Origin: Shinisaurus crocodilurus
Lineage: Eukaryota > Chordata > Lepidosauria > Squamata > Shinisauridae
DNA: 64,000 nt
Reading direction: 5' to 3'
Assembly: GCA_021292165.1 (NCBI GenBank)
Contig: CM037879.1
Span: forward strand, 37,788,339 to 37,852,338
Shown: positions 10,241 to 21,633 of the stretch, piece after piece
Numbering within the stretch: position 1 is the first letter of the stretch
Layout: every line of letters starts with the position of its first letter
Notes under the pieces: generated by a model
Told to the model about the DNA's origin: nothing
Database searches by the model: none
What the model saw: the letters and a program-made list of their open reading frames with translations, nothing else
Made by a program: the position numbers and the translations under genes

Positions 10241-12090
10241 CATTTAAATCAAAAAGAACCTGAAAAGCAAGCTCAGTGTCATCTTAGGCATCTTATCTCT
10301 CTTTGATGTTTTACTACTATAATTTCCATTTCAAATGGTCTTTCCCTTTGTCCCTCAACAAAATACAGATTACACCAATACTGTATCATTGAGTGCACAA
10401 AGGAAATATTTTCTTAATATCGGGCAAACTTGAGTCAAAGGTAATATCAGAAAAAAGTCCAGAATTGAGTTCAGACTGGCCCTTTAATTCAGTAACTTGG
10501 GAAAGGTGACAAACCTCAAAGCAAAAACCAGACTCTTTGGCACAAATAATCAAAACAGCAGCTCTCACTGGAGATTTAATTTCAGCTATGTAATTGAAAA
10601 TGGCCCATGCATTACTTTCTATAAATTGAAGAAGGAAAATGATACCCTTAAATGACTCTGCCTTCATTTAAGTAGTGACCTATTCATTAGCACTGTGAAA
10701 TGGGAATGGAAATCCATTTGAATTTTCAAGACGATTTAATTTTGTTGTAGATAAAATTCTGTAAAACAGTACATCAACATTCCTTTCCCTCTACATGATT
10801 GTACAGAACTTCAGGAAATCTTGCAATCTCTTTTTTCCCCTTCTCTCTGGGAAGCTATAAATATACTGGCCAGGTTTCAGCTAAATACCCAGTGTAGAGG
10901 GCAAAGATAATGACCGTGGTGGCTTCAGACCCAAATGAGCTACACAGTACAGAGGGAAAGACCTTTAGCATGAGTTTTAAAAGGGGAAATATATATGTGT
11001 AAAATCATCTACCTATTTTCAGTCTCCGTGGAGATGGGAGAGAGATTTATTTATTTAGATATATATTGCATTATTCACCACCATTCTATAAAACATTCAA
11101 GGTGACTTATAGCCAAAGGTTAATTGTGATACTGTTTTGAAATCTCAAGGCAAACTAACCAATAACAACAGCAAGGAACTGGTCCTTATGAATCAAACTC
11201 AAAAGTCATTTGAGAACGACCAAGTCTTAACCTAGGGACAGTCTACACTAGCATTTTGCCCCGTTACTGTGATGAATTCACATGATGCCATAACAAAACC
11301 ACTTAATTCCCGAGAGTTCCACCTCTTTGTTCCAATGTTTTCTGATTTGATATAGGGTTTTTTCTGTCTGTTGCTGCTGTGTGAGTGTTTCCACTGTGGA
11401 GAACTGAATGGTAGGAGTGGGTGTTTTTTTTAGCATGCAGAACTGGTTTAACGATCTTTCTGCCCACCTCCACTTTTGGCATTAATGTCCACCATTTCCT
11501 TTCCTTCACCATCCACAACTTCAGCCATCCGCCTTTGGTGACCTTTCTGCAGTTATTTTGAGCGCTGTATTGTCTCTCCCCTAGGCCACCATCACCCTAT
11601 TAACTGTGCACCAACAGCGCAGCATAGATACGTATGGTTGTTCTGTTCATTTCATATCCTCTACATTAAATGTCCAGTGCAAACAACTGTGAAGGCATTA
11701 GCACAGAATGAGGTGCATAGTATGGGAGGAGGATTTGGGGGGGAAGTCATTATACCTGGGCAGTATCCAATACTGCCACTGAGTCTTTGTGCATTCTGTT
11801 GCAGCAGCGGGACCCGCCACTAGCACAACAGGAATCTAGTGCTTCCTAAAGTAACCCCAGAAATGAGCCAAAGTGCTAATTTCCAGAACGGGACAAATCA
11901 GGGGAGCGCCCTTCTGCAAGGTCCACTGACCTGCCCCATTCTGGAAATGATAATTTCGACTCATTTCCAGTTGCTTCAGGAACCAGTAACTTCCCATTGC
12001 ACTAGCTGAGGCTCTACTCCAAGTGCCTTCTTTATTGGAAGGGTCCTATGGAATCACAAAGGAAATGGCATCCTCATCCTTATCCTCATC
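10241..12090. other. Largely unassigned intron
   Basis: AT-rich sequence. A short LINE 3' end in reverse (TTTATTTATTTAGATATATA...GGTGACTTATAGCC) lies at about 11045-11190. No exon-like frames or paired ends were found in the rest. Confidence 0.45.
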
Positions 12091-12317
12091 ATTACATTTA
12101 TATCCCACCATTTTTTTTCCTCCAAGGGAGTCCAAGGCAGCTTACATGAGTCTCCTCTTCTCCATTTTATCCTCACAACACCCCTGTGAGGTAGGTTAGG
12201 GTGAGAGTCAGTAACTGGCCCAAAGTCACCCAGTGAGCAACATGGCCAAGTGGGGACTAGAACTCAGATCCCCCGAGTCCCAGTCCAGCACTCTAACTGC
12301 AACACCACACTGGCTTT
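12091..12317 (-). mobile_element. ACA/Sauria-type SINE
   Basis: Complement of the SINE: TATATCCCACC tail side, GGCAGCTTACATGAG, CCCTGTGAGGTAGGTTAGG, CCAAAGTCACCCAGTGAG, and head ending CACACTGGCTTTC. Confidence 0.9.
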
Positions 12318-12526
12318 CTCTTTGGTGGTACTCCAGCTCTGGAATGCTTTCCCTAAAGGGGTACACTTGGTGCCTAATTTTATAGTATTTTTGGCACCAG
12401 GTTAAGATGTCTCTACTTTACACAGACATTTCAGTTTGTATGACAAAGCCTTTGAAGGTAATAACTAGTACATTGGGCCCAGAAGCTAACTGATGTTATT
12501 GTAGCTGAGCTAATATTAGATTGACA

Positions 12527-12716
12527 GGGTTGTGTCCAACTATGTCCCTCCACGTGTGGAATGGACACCAATGGTGGAACAGTATCCCTTCTCCCCTCCA
12601 ACCTCCCTCCAAATCTGCTCCGGAAGGTTGGGAGACCCTCTGGAGCAGTTTTTGGGGGATATGGATGGGGAAGGGGGGATGTTGCCCACATGTTCACTAT
12701 GGCTTGACCCAGTTGG
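12527..12716. repeat. GGTTGGATCCAAC-type GC-rich repeat
   Basis: Begins GGGTTGTGTCCAACTATG, with CTCCGGAAGGTTGGGAGACC in the middle. Diverged relative of 9375-9570. Confidence 0.45.
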
Positions 12717-13019
12717 CAACTAGGCCTCAGAACTCTGCATCTGTTGTAGCTTCTGAATGCTTTAGTTGAACGAGTTGCGGAAGAGGAATTAGCTTGATAC
12801 ACCCCAATATGCCCACACTATTATTGGCTCAGGTGTACATCTCCATGATGAATTGTGGTCCCCTGATAATAACAGTTGGCATGAGCTATCTTCAGGTAAG
12901 CGCTTTCAAATTCTATTGATTTCAGTGGAAGAGCAATGGAAGGATCTGCTCAACTCTCTTGTAGACTTTAAAGAATTTAACTTTGGTTGGATCGTGCCCA
13001 GGGCTGCCAATTTCTGAAA

Positions 13020-13660
13020 CTATATTGGAAAGTGCAGAGTTGGAAAAAAAACTATATTGGAAAGTGTAGAGTTCAAAAAAGTGCAGAAAAGAAAAACTAA
13101 AATGATCAAGGGGCCGGAGCAACACCTGTATAAGGAAAGGTTATAATATCTGGGGCTGTTCAGCTTAGGAAAAAGGCGAGTAAGGGGAGACATGATAGAG
13201 GTATACAAAATTATGCATGGTGTGAAGAGAGTGGATAGGGAGACATTTTTCTCCCTCTCTCGTAATACTAGAACCCAGGGTCATCCCATGAAGCTGATTG
13301 GTGGGAGATTCAGGACAGATAAAAGGAAGTACTTCTTCAGACAGTGTGTATTTATATGGAATTTGCTACCACAAAATGTAGTGATGGCCACCAATTTGGA
13401 CACTTTAAAAGGGAATTGGACAAATTCATGGAGGAGAAAGCTATCAATGGCTACTAGTTCCAATGCCTGTATGCTACCTCCAGTATCAGAGGCAGTGTGC
13501 CTATGTACACTAGTAGCTGGGGAACATGGGTGGGAGGGTGCTGTTGCACTCATGTCCTGCTTGTGGGTTACCCGTGAGCAGCTGGTTGCCCACTGTGTGA
13601 ACAGAATGCTGGACTAGATGGACCCTTGGTCTGTTCCAGCAGGGCTCTTCTTAGGGTCTT
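13020..13660 (+). mobile_element. CR1-type LINE 3' end with RT C-terminal relic
   Basis: Conceptual translation shows the conserved C-terminal stretch of CR1-like polymerases: LGLFSLGKRRVRGDMIEVYK, then GRFRTDKRKYFFRQ and FIWNLLPQNVVMA. The downstream UTR includes GGCTACTAG and GACTAGATGGACCCTTGGTC. Plus-strand copy, truncated at 5'. Confidence 0.8.
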
Positions 13661-13663
13661 ATT

Positions 13664-13713
<50 letters not shown>
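13664..13713. repeat. (AAT)n microsatellite
   Basis: About sixteen AAT units at the junction between the CR1 3' end and the reverse LINE end that follows. Confidence 0.95.
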
Positions 13714-13714
<1 letters not shown>

Positions 13715-14104
13715 TTTTATTTATTACCCGCCTCTCCATCTAGATCAAGGCGGGGAACAACAGAAAATATAAAATACATAAACTAAAACAACACAATACA
13801 TACTATTAAAACATCCTAAAAACATCTTAAAAGCATCCTAAAATTCCGCCGGATAGGCCTGCCGGAAGAGTTCAGTCTTTATGGCTTTTTTAAATTCCAA
13901 AAGACTGACAAGTTGACGAATCTCCTCCGGCAGGCCATTCCATAATCTGGGAGCAGCAGAAGAGAAGGTTATGCTGGGTAATGCTTGTCAGCCTAGTTTT
14001 GGCTGACTGAAGCAGATTCTTCTCAGAGGACCTAAGTGTGCGGGGTGGATTGTACGGGAGAAGGCGATCCCGTAGGAAGGATTGTACGGGAGAAGGCGAT
14101 TGTG
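13714..14104 (-). mobile_element. LINE 3' end (CR1/L2 superfamily)
   Basis: TTATTACCCGCCTCTCCATC, a run rich in AACATCTTAAAA-like repeats, then CCGGATAGGCCTGCCGG. The same 3' end is found in plus orientation at 29800-30067. A 23-bp motif GGATTGTACGGGAGAAGGCG is tandemly repeated at 14047-14100. Confidence 0.75.
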
Positions 14105-15990
14105 AATAATGTTGCTATAGTTTGAGAGTCACATAATTCCTTTTTCCATTATGAGATTTGAGTATGTATAGTAGATATTGGTTGAGTAATTTTAATGAAT
14201 CAGTTAAACTGTACTCTGTTTTACACATGATAGATATATTTCAGATGCCCTAGCTAGAGAACAAAATTTGGAAATGTATAACTTTAATTATTATTTGAAA
14301 ATTATGATCATAACTTACTCCAAAACCCCTCAATATCGAAGCACTGTTGCGGCAAATTATTCTAGCTACACGGTGTTGCAAGTTATTCCAGCTACATGAT
14401 GTTGGATGTATTCTAAATCTGTGTTATATCTATGGTGGTGATATTGCTACCAAAATTAGAACTACAGATTGAGTGAACCCTTTGAATTGTCAGTCAAGCT
14501 TTCTATTAATATGTAGTAATGAAATTATGAATGACAGTTCTAAAATGGTATATTTAACATTTTGTTAATTGATTTTAATGCTCCTGCACCATAGAAGACC
14601 ATGCACTAAACTTTTTATTTTACATAGACTGGCTCTACCACTTCTGCTGCAGGTGGAGGACCACATATTCAGATATGTCAGATATTCCAAAATTGCATGA
14701 AAATTACACTCCTGATCCAACCTCTCTAGCATCTTGCATCCCTCCCTCATCCTCCATAGGTAGCATACAGCCCCTCTTGACCAGTAAGCACTGCAAAATT
14801 TCTTCAGAGTCCCTTCTATGAACAGTCTCCTCTGCCCTTTTTCTCAAGCCAGCTAGCATTCCTTCAGGTTTCTCTTATTTCAACCCTTTCTGTCTTCCCT
14901 TTCTCCAGCCCTTTTGCCTATTGGCTTCCTATCTCTTGGGTTCCCTAGATCCTGGGATTTCTTCCCAGTCCTTAACCTACCCAGTGTGAGATTTTAATCC
15001 CTGCCTAACTGACAACTCCCCCTTCCCTCAGAGAAATTGGATTGCAAAGTGCTTAGTCCCCTGAAGAACTGAACCCTCTGTGCCACCGCACCAGCTCAGC
15101 CAATCAGTGTCAGAGGCTTCGCACACGAGCACACAATGTAGATGCTTAATTTTTTATTTATTTATTTTGGTTTTTTTTTAAAAAGGTCGATGCTTATTTT
15201 TAAGATGAGAGGGCACATTTTCAGAGAGAACCCTTTAAATCAACCCAATCAAATGTGATGAATCATACTAGGAACATGAAACACTGTGCAACACTTATAT
15301 CCTCAGTTACTAGACTTGAGTGTTTTGCAAATACTCCAGGCAGGATTCCCCCCCCAAAAAAAACACTTAAAAAAAAAAAAAGACCTGTCTTCTATTGTGA
15401 TGACTAAGTATGTGCATTTCTTTTGGATATGCTTGAATTTCTCCTCTCCCATCTTCTTTTTCACTACCTTAAAAGTAGCATATTATTTAGTAACCTCTCC
15501 AGCCAGACTGTGACCTTTACAACACACTTGTAGGAGTAACTGGCAGTGGCAATTAACGGTGTTTTTATCTTTGAGGTCATTTAAAACACCGCTTTAAATG
15601 AGGTGGCAGCATGGACTGCCTTGTTAATGAGTTGCCACATTGTCACAGGCAAGATGCTGTCCTTTGGACAAAGAGGAGAGAGAATAATATGAAGACACTC
15701 AGTCCTCTCTGGGAGTTTTGTGCATTAAATGACACCTGCTGAAAAGATTTCTTATTAAGCTGCTGCTGCTGCTGCTATGGCAGGTGATGCCATAGAAGAA
15801 CAATATCAATCGTGAATGGATCCTATTCAAGTAACGCAAGAAGTCTTTCTCTGTTTGTTCTTGTGCGGCGAACAGCCCTGACTGAAAACTTCCAATAAAA
15901 ACCTGCCCGAATGCATGAGACTAAGGATGAATTCGTGTAGTATATTTTGATGGGGAAATGTTGCCTTGTAGTGACTTCCCCTCATTGGAG
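14105..15990. other. Unassigned AT-rich intron
   Basis: About 1.9 kb with no recognised repeat ends or coding frame. A short CTG-type run (GCTGCTGCTGCTGC) is at 15762-15775. This may be old, unique intron. Confidence 0.45.
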
Positions 15991-16162
15991 GGTTTGTGGC
16001 TCAGTGGTCAAGCACATGCTTTTCATGCAGAAGGTCCCAGTTTCAATCCCGGCATCTCCAGGTAGGGCTGGAAAAACTTCTGCCTGAAACCCTGGAGAGC
16101 TGCTGCCAGTCAGTGTTGACAATATTGAGCTAGATGGACCCATGGCCCGACTCTGTATAAGG
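15991..16162 (+). mobile_element. tRNA-derived SINE, 5' part (split by a hAT element)
   Basis: The head TTTGTGGCTCAGTGGTCAAG is box A-like and AGTTTCAATCCC is box B-like. The body contains GAGAGCTGCTGCCAGTCAGT and AGATGGACCCATGGC. It stops at GTATAAGG, where the hAT element begins, and resumes at 18100. Confidence 0.85.
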
Positions 16163-17365
16163 CAGGGGTCTTCAAACTACGGATCCGGCCTGGTGTGCCC
16201 TTCCATCCGGCCCGGTGGCCGACCTAGGGTCCGTGTGGTAGGCCCGAACTGGGCCCGCCCGTGTCCGCGCGCCTCCCGGGTCGGACCAAAGAGCCTCTCC
16301 CCCAGGCGCTCTCTCCTCCCAGGACAAGCAGGCTGGGCGGCCGGTACAGGAGCCAAGGTGGGCCTCACCACCAGCCTTTCCTTTTCCGTGCCTCCGTGTC
16401 CTGTCTCCACCCCCACCCCGTCCGCAGCCAATAGTAGTTCTTTGCTCTCCGCTGGTCCCGTCGCGTCACTTCCGGCGTGACGGGACCCTGCTCCGTCGCT
16501 CTGGACCCCCGCGCTCTGTTTTTGGTGGGGGAAACCAGGGCAACAGCCAAAAACAGAGCGAGGGGGTCCAGCGCGACGGACGTGATGCGACGGGGATGGG
16601 CGGCGGCGGCGGCGGTGGCAGGGGGGTCCAGTGGCGGCGGCTCGAGCGGCGCGGAGAACGCTCCGCGCCGCTCAGAAGAGCGGGACCGGGCTGCCGCCGC
16701 TGCGGTACTCCGTGCGGCTGTATGTTGCTGCTTGGAGGAAAGGTAGGATAAAAATGTGACTAAAAAGAATTCAAGATAAAGGTCAGGTCCCAATGAGTAG
16801 AACAAATAACTGGGACACACCATCAGTTCTGAGAGGGTTTTTAAAAATATATTTTGGATTTGTGCCTGCTTGTCTCCTCTCCCTATCAGGGCTGGGAAAC
16901 AGCGGGCAGACGAGAAGCCTGTCCTTTACTTCAGGGCTCCAGTCCTAGGCACAAAGTCCCACTGAAATCAGCAGGCCTTACTTCCAAGTAAACATGGATA
17001 CCATTGTGCTGCAACAGCCCAGCAGAGCCAGGGGGAGAGGTGTGTGTGTGAGAGAGAGGGGGGGGTATTGAAACCTACGGGACAACACCAATGTAGGGAA
17101 TCAATGAAGCACTTACTGCAGTCTATTAATCCCCTCCTGAGATACCCCATGAGAATCGGGGGTGGGGGTGGGATTGTTTAATCTCTTCTTGCAGGCTAGA
17201 TGTAGTCCACACAACCCCCCCCCCTCACTTTGGAGTAATTCTGTTGACTTCCATGGAACACTAGTGAAGCTACTCTGGAGCAAGTTGTGTGTGTGGATTC
17301 AATACCCCTAAAGTGCTGCCCCACTTCAGGATACGTGTTTGCAATGAGTCCTGTCATTTCCTAGT

Positions 17366-17547
17366 TTACATAATCCTCCTCCTCTCCATTTTATCCTCAC
17401 AATAACCCTGTGAGGTAGGTTAAACTGAGAGTCAGTGACTGGCCCAAAGTCACCCAGTGAGCTTTATGGCCGAGTGGGGACTAGAACCCGGATCTCACGA
17501 GTCCCAGTCAAACACTCTAACTAACCACTATGCCACACTGGCTCTCA
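17366..17547 (-). mobile_element. ACA/Sauria-type SINE, 3'-truncated, inside the hAT element
   Basis: Starts TACATAATCCTCCTCC, has CCCTGTGAGGTAGGTTAAAC, and ends with the tRNA-like head (TGCCACACTGGCTCTC). The (AAAT)n tail is missing. Confidence 0.85.
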
Positions 17548-17603
17548 CTATGTTCTCTGGGTACCAGGTCTTCCTGACCTACCCCAGGGAATTGGTTTGT
17601 ACT

Positions 17604-17720
17604 TTTAAGGCTGTGATCCTGTGTAAACTTACCTGGGGAGAAAGTCTCCTTGAATTCAGTGAAACTTACTTCCAAGTAGACATGCATAAGATGAGGCTGT
17701 AAGGCTGCAATCTTATGCAC
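17604..17720. repeat. TGCAATCCTATGCA-type short MITE remnant
   Basis: GGCTGTGATCCTGTGTAAAC...TTCCAAGTAGACATGCATAA matches the inverted ends of the family best preserved at 56261-56387. Confidence 0.55.
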
Positions 17721-18099
17721 ATTTATGTGGAACAAAGTTGCAGGATGTGGACCACCAGCTCTGTGGCTGGTAAATACTGCTCATCACTCATACTAAAAAT
17801 ATTGTATTTCCCCCCCTGTTTTTTTGCACTACAAATAAGATGTGTGCAATGTGCAAATCAAGCCTTTCTATACCTTTTTAAAATTGAATGTATTTCAATT
17901 TTAGACAGCAAATTAATTTATAATTAATTTATAATTAATTTATAATAACTTTCCATTTTATCAAGTAAAAAAAAAGGACCCGGGTCCTTTTTTTTTACTT
18001 GATCCATTCGTTCATATTTTTTTCAAACCATAGTCCGGCCCTCCAACAGTCTGAGGGACAATGAACTGGCCCCCTGTTTAAAAAGTTTGAGGACCCCTG

Positions 18100-18126
18100 G
18101 TATAAGGCAACTTCCTATGTTCCTGT
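18100..18126 (+). mobile_element. tRNA-derived SINE, 3' end (continuation)
   Basis: GTATAAGGCAACTTCCTATG resumes the SINE cut at 16162; its first eight bases are the second copy of the hAT target duplication. Confidence 0.85.
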
Positions 18127-18920
18127 TGTTCTTCTGTGGTTAATCATTGGTTGTAAATGTACTTCCCTTAGGATGCAATTAAATGTCAACATTGTAAAAT
18201 ACAACATGATTTCACATGGTTGTTCCCAGTTGCACTATTTGGAAGGGGAAAGGAAGGTGTTTATAAGAATCAGTAACCAGGTGGGCCCTAGGATACATAG
18301 CGCCCTGGGCAAGGAGTGCCTTTTGTGTGTGTCTCCCCCACCCCCAATCAAGTTTGCAGTGTTACCAGGTTGTGTGGCTTGTGCAGAATTGCAAAACCTT
18401 GCAAAGTAAAGCTGTGTTCTGCTGATTTTTATCTAGAACAAATGACGTCAGACTGGACATTGAAAAAGGAACTTACTTTTAAGCTAACTGAGGACACTTT
18501 CTGCTGTTTGTTTGTTTACCCCAGCTCACTGCAGACAGTAGTACTCTCAACGGACCCAGAGCCACTGAGCTTAGCTCTGCATCTCCCTCAAGTTTGGTGC
18601 CCAGGGCGAGCGCCCAGCTCACTCACCCTTAAGACCAGTGTTGTCAGTAACCATTGAAGAAGAGGAAAGTGGCACTTTGTGGTGCTGTTTCTGCATAATA
18701 ATTGATTATATAAACTTGTCCTCAGCTTGGGACTTTCTTTTTTTTTTTTTAAAGATGCATGTGAGACTGTGCTATTCCATTCAAGGAATGTTGTATCAAC
18801 CTCTGATTAAAATTACAACTGCTGGGGGGCATGATGTAGATTTTGCCTTACAGGGTAGATAGAGCTTTGGCTGAACAGTGGCATCTGCTGCTTCATAAAA
18901 TATACACGTGTGTGCAGAAC
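18127..18920. other. Unassigned intron
   Basis: About 0.8 kb without recognised terminal repeats. A fragment near 18280-18320 (GGTGGGCCCTAGGATACATA...) could be an old hAT end, but support is weak. Confidence 0.35.
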
Positions 18921-18924
18921 AGTG

Positions 18925-19198
18925 CAATCCATGCATGTCTATTCATCAGTAAGCCCCACTGAGTTCAGTGGGACATACTCCCAAGTGAATACACATAGGA
19001 TTCTGCAGAAAGTTACATTATATGCCAATCAGCTATAACTCTGAATTTATTTCTACTGAGATCTTCAGTAATGAATTAGTTTCCCATCTCTGTACAATAA
19101 CATCAACGTTGCAATCCTATATGCATTTACTTGGGAATAAGTCCCTTTGAAATCAGCAGGGCTTCCTTCTGAGTAGACATGTACAAGGTTGCACTACA
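18925..19198. repeat. Two TGCAATCCTATGCA-type MITE copies in tandem
   Basis: Copy one (about 18925-19007) and copy two (about 19110-19198) share the pattern GCAATCC..ATGCAT, then AGTAAGYCCCACTGA or its complement. Both are diverged. Confidence 0.55.
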
Positions 19199-19203
19199 GG
19201 GTT

Positions 19204-19230
19204 ACTGTTGTTGTTGTTGTTGTTGTTGTT
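19204..19230. repeat. (TTG)n microsatellite
   Basis: Nine TTG units. Confidence 0.95.
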
Positions 19231-19261
19231 TAAATCCATTAATGGATTTCAAGAAAATTGG

Positions 19262-19695
19262 TTGAGGGCGCAATCCTATGAGGCTGCCGGGTAACCCTCT
19301 GAACTCGGAGCATTATGGGCATCCTGTGCAGGGTGGGAGGAGCGCGGAGCTGAAGGTCGCCTCCATGCTCCTCCCGCTCTGCAAATTAGCGGTGCTTTGG
19401 AGTGGGAGGGAAGGAGGCTGAGGTGTCGGCGGGATATGTTGTATCTTCGTGTCATTTGTCTCTTCCCCTCCCCGCTGTCTGGAATGTCCCCCAAACCCCT
19501 TCTCCAAGGTCGCTCTTACGAGCTCGGAGGAGCAGTTGGCACGGTTCTTTCCGCATGATTTGCTGGGGCAGGGAGGGAACTCTGAGCGTGGATCCCCAGC
19601 TCCAAGGTTGGAACTTTTTTCTGACCTCGGAGATGGGAATCCGAACTATCCTATGGCCCTCTAGATGCTGTCTAGGGGCCATAGGATCACTCTGC
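19262..19695. mobile_element. GCAATCCTATG-type hairpin MITE (family X)
   Basis: The left end is GGGCGCAATCCTATGAGGCT. The right end holds the hairpin ATCCTATGGCCCTCTAGA / TCTAGGGGCCATAGGAT. In between are GAGGAGCGCGGAGC-like blocks and TCGGA/TCCGA motifs recurring at 31010, 34888, 49047, 53272, 54541, 56442 and 62683. Non-coding; superfamily not established. Confidence 0.65.
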
Positions 19696-19817
19696 CCATG
19701 GCTTAAATATTGGACTAAATATCGGATGAAACATTTCTCCACACCTCTGGTTGCAGTTACTTCAAGCCAGAGATGGGGGTGTTAGATAATACCAATGAAC
19801 GAAGATGGTGTAGTATA

Positions 19818-20030
19818 GGATGGGCCCATAGCCAGTGATGGGCTACAGGGGGCTGTCCCCCCCCCCCTAAATTTTCTCTGTCCCCCTAAAATCTTTTTAC
19901 AAACAAATAATTAAAAAACAGTTTACAGCGTTGTCCTTAAAAGGCCTGCAAACCAGATGAACTGCCCCCCCTACATTTTGCCGCCCCCCCAATGTTTAGG
20001 CTGGCTATGGGCCTGCGATGGGAGGATTTC
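19818..20030. mobile_element. Probable hAT-like MITE, GGCCCATAGCC termini
   Basis: The left end GGGCCCATAGCCAGTG and the right end GGCTGGCTATGGGCCTG are inverted copies about 200 bp apart, with C-rich subterminal runs. The target duplication is unclear. Confidence 0.55.
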
Positions 20031-20235
20031 GTGCCTGTTGCTCTGCAGAAGGCAGCAATGTAATCACACCATTGGTGATACTGGACTGCCATCTCCCCTA
20101 CCAGCACCATCATGCAAGTCCCCTGACGTGGTTGCATCCATCCCAAGAACAAAGCATTTCAGAGGTGGTGTTTTTTAAAGCAGTTTAGGGATTTTGGACC
20201 CCAACTTTGAAACTCAAATGGGCTTGATTCAGCCT

Positions 20236-20330
20236 GCAATCCTAATTGCACTTATTACTTAATAAGTTCCATTGGTCACAGTGAGACTTAAACATAAACA
20301 TCAAAGTAAACATACATAGGAGTATGCTGT
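20236..20330. repeat. TGCAATCCTATGCA-type MITE remnant
   Basis: CTGCAATCCTAATTGCACTT ... AGTAAACATACATAGGAGTA, a decayed copy. Confidence 0.45.
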
Positions 20331-20524
20331 CATGGTTTATTTTATATGTTTAGCAGGTTTGTCCTAGAATAAAATGATTTGTAGCACAGGTCACACAAGA
20401 AACATTGGGAATGTCATTTAAACTCTCTCTTAAAATGGTGCTTTTGAGTGATATGAGAGATTTGATTGGAAAGAACAGTAAATTGGTTGCCAATATGGCC
20501 TTTGAGACTAGGATACTTATGACA

Positions 20525-20637
20525 ATTTATTTATTTATGTATTTATTTCATTTTTATACCGCCCAATAGCTGAAGCTCTCTGGGTGGTTTACAACAATTA
20601 ACAAAACAGTCCCTGCCCGCAGGCTTACAATCTAAAA
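20525..20637 (-). mobile_element. CR1/L2-type LINE 3' end, first part
   Basis: TTTATACCGCCCAATAGCTG followed by CTCTGGGTGGTTTACAACAA is the complement of the common squamate LINE terminus ending in CGGTATAAA. Interrupted at 20638 by a hAT element; resumes at 20988 and continues to about 21150. Confidence 0.75.
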
Positions 20638-20979
20638 CAGGGGTTCTTAACCTGTGGGGTACGCCTCCCCAGGGGAGGTTTGGACTGACTCCAAGGGAGG
20701 TGTGAGAAGCCCCTCAACTATAAATTGTTTATTTTACAAGTACATAGCAGTGCAGCTTGGCAGTTGGCCCAACCTTATTTCTTTCTACTAATCCTGGGAG
20801 CTACGCCGTTCATTTAATTGAATATGCTTTTTTTTTTAGTCCAGAGACAGAGCATAAACTAAAAAATGCAAACTCGTCCTGCCTAAGCCTAAATTTTGGC
20901 CCGTTAACACATGGGAGGCGTGGGTCATAAGATTTTTCACAAGGGAGGTGTGACACCAAAAAGGTTAAGAGAACCACTG
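20638..20979. mobile_element. hAT element, CAGGGGTTCTTAACC termini
   Basis: 342 bp; ends CAGGGGTTCTTAACCTG / AGGTTAAGAGAACCACTG. Perfect 8-bp target duplication ATCTAAAA (20630-20637, 20980-20987) within the LINE 3' end. Non-coding. Confidence 0.93.
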
Positions 20980-20987
20980 ATCTAAAA

Positions 20988-21150
20988 AGACATGACACAC
21001 AAGGAAAAAGGAATGGGGAGGGAAGAAGGGGGAATATTAATTAATACTTCTGGCAGGGCTGGTGGAATGGCCCTGCGCTCCCTCTGCACAGCCTGCTGGA
21101 ATGGCTGCTGGTGGTGGCAGTTGAGGGAGGAGGAGCCTTCAGGAGGACGG
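20988..21150 (-). mobile_element. CR1/L2-type LINE 3' region, continuation
   Basis: GACATGACACACAAGGAAAA and the following G-rich stretch continue the LINE interrupted by the hAT element. Confidence 0.6.
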
Positions 21151-21241
21151 CCTTTCAGCAGGGACAGTTATTTACAATTACAGTTATTGTGCATGTCAGA
21201 GCTGGAGATAAACAGCAGTTGATAGATTTGCGTCTTTCTTG

Positions 21242-21629
21242 TGTTAAGGAAAAACTCCATTTGTAATCCTTGGATGCAGAAAGAGAGAAAACTTTATTAA
21301 TTAACACAGCTGTGTGGAAGCTGGACACGCCCAGTTCCCCGAACAAATCCAGGGAGGAATTTTTATACTTTCTGGTAGGCAAGCAGAAAAGGATGATGTT
21401 AGCAAGAATCAACATTGTGATTGGTTATTAGCACAGGACGAATGTGTTCTCATTCTTATCTGGTTTCCTCGCAAAAGTTACATCTTCACTCAGCTTGTGC
21501 TGGCTTAAACCAGGTCTGCAAGTTAACACAATCAGCAAAGAAATTACACAGTCAGCAAAGTTAAGGTCATTCACAAACTCCAAATTTTGCTTTTTACTAG
21601 CAACAAGCAACCTGAATTTTGCCTTCACA
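21242..21629 (-). mobile_element. Solo LTR of an endogenous retrovirus-like element
   Basis: On the plus strand it starts TGTTAAGG and ends CCTTCACA, the inverted TG...CA ends of an LTR. A 4-bp target duplication CTTG (21238-21241, 21630-21633) flanks it. Read on the minus strand it has a TATAAAA box (about 21364-21370) and an AATAAA signal (about 21289-21294) in LTR order. 388 bp; no internal genes remain. Confidence 0.8.
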
Positions 21630-21633
21630 CTTG

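Larger units (their letters stand above)
16163..18099. mobile_element. 1.9-kb CpG-rich hAT element
   Basis: Terminal inverted repeats CAGGGGTCTTCAAACT / AGTTTGAGGACCCCTG and a perfect 8-bp target duplication GTATAAGG (16155-16162, 18100-18107) inside a tRNA-SINE. The first 600 bp are extremely GC/CpG-rich and hold a GCTCTGTTTTTGG / CCAAAAACAGAGC inverted repeat (about 16514-16562). A later ACA SINE sits inside at 17366-17547 and a perfect 44-bp palindrome at 17960-18003. I see no transposase frame, so this is non-autonomous or decayed. Confidence 0.93.

Noticed and set aside
16142..16823. CpG island and overlapping proline/alanine/arginine-rich frames as a promoter or gene
   Set aside because: The region lies wholly inside a hAT element with intact ends and target duplication; the frames are low-complexity products of GC-rich DNA.
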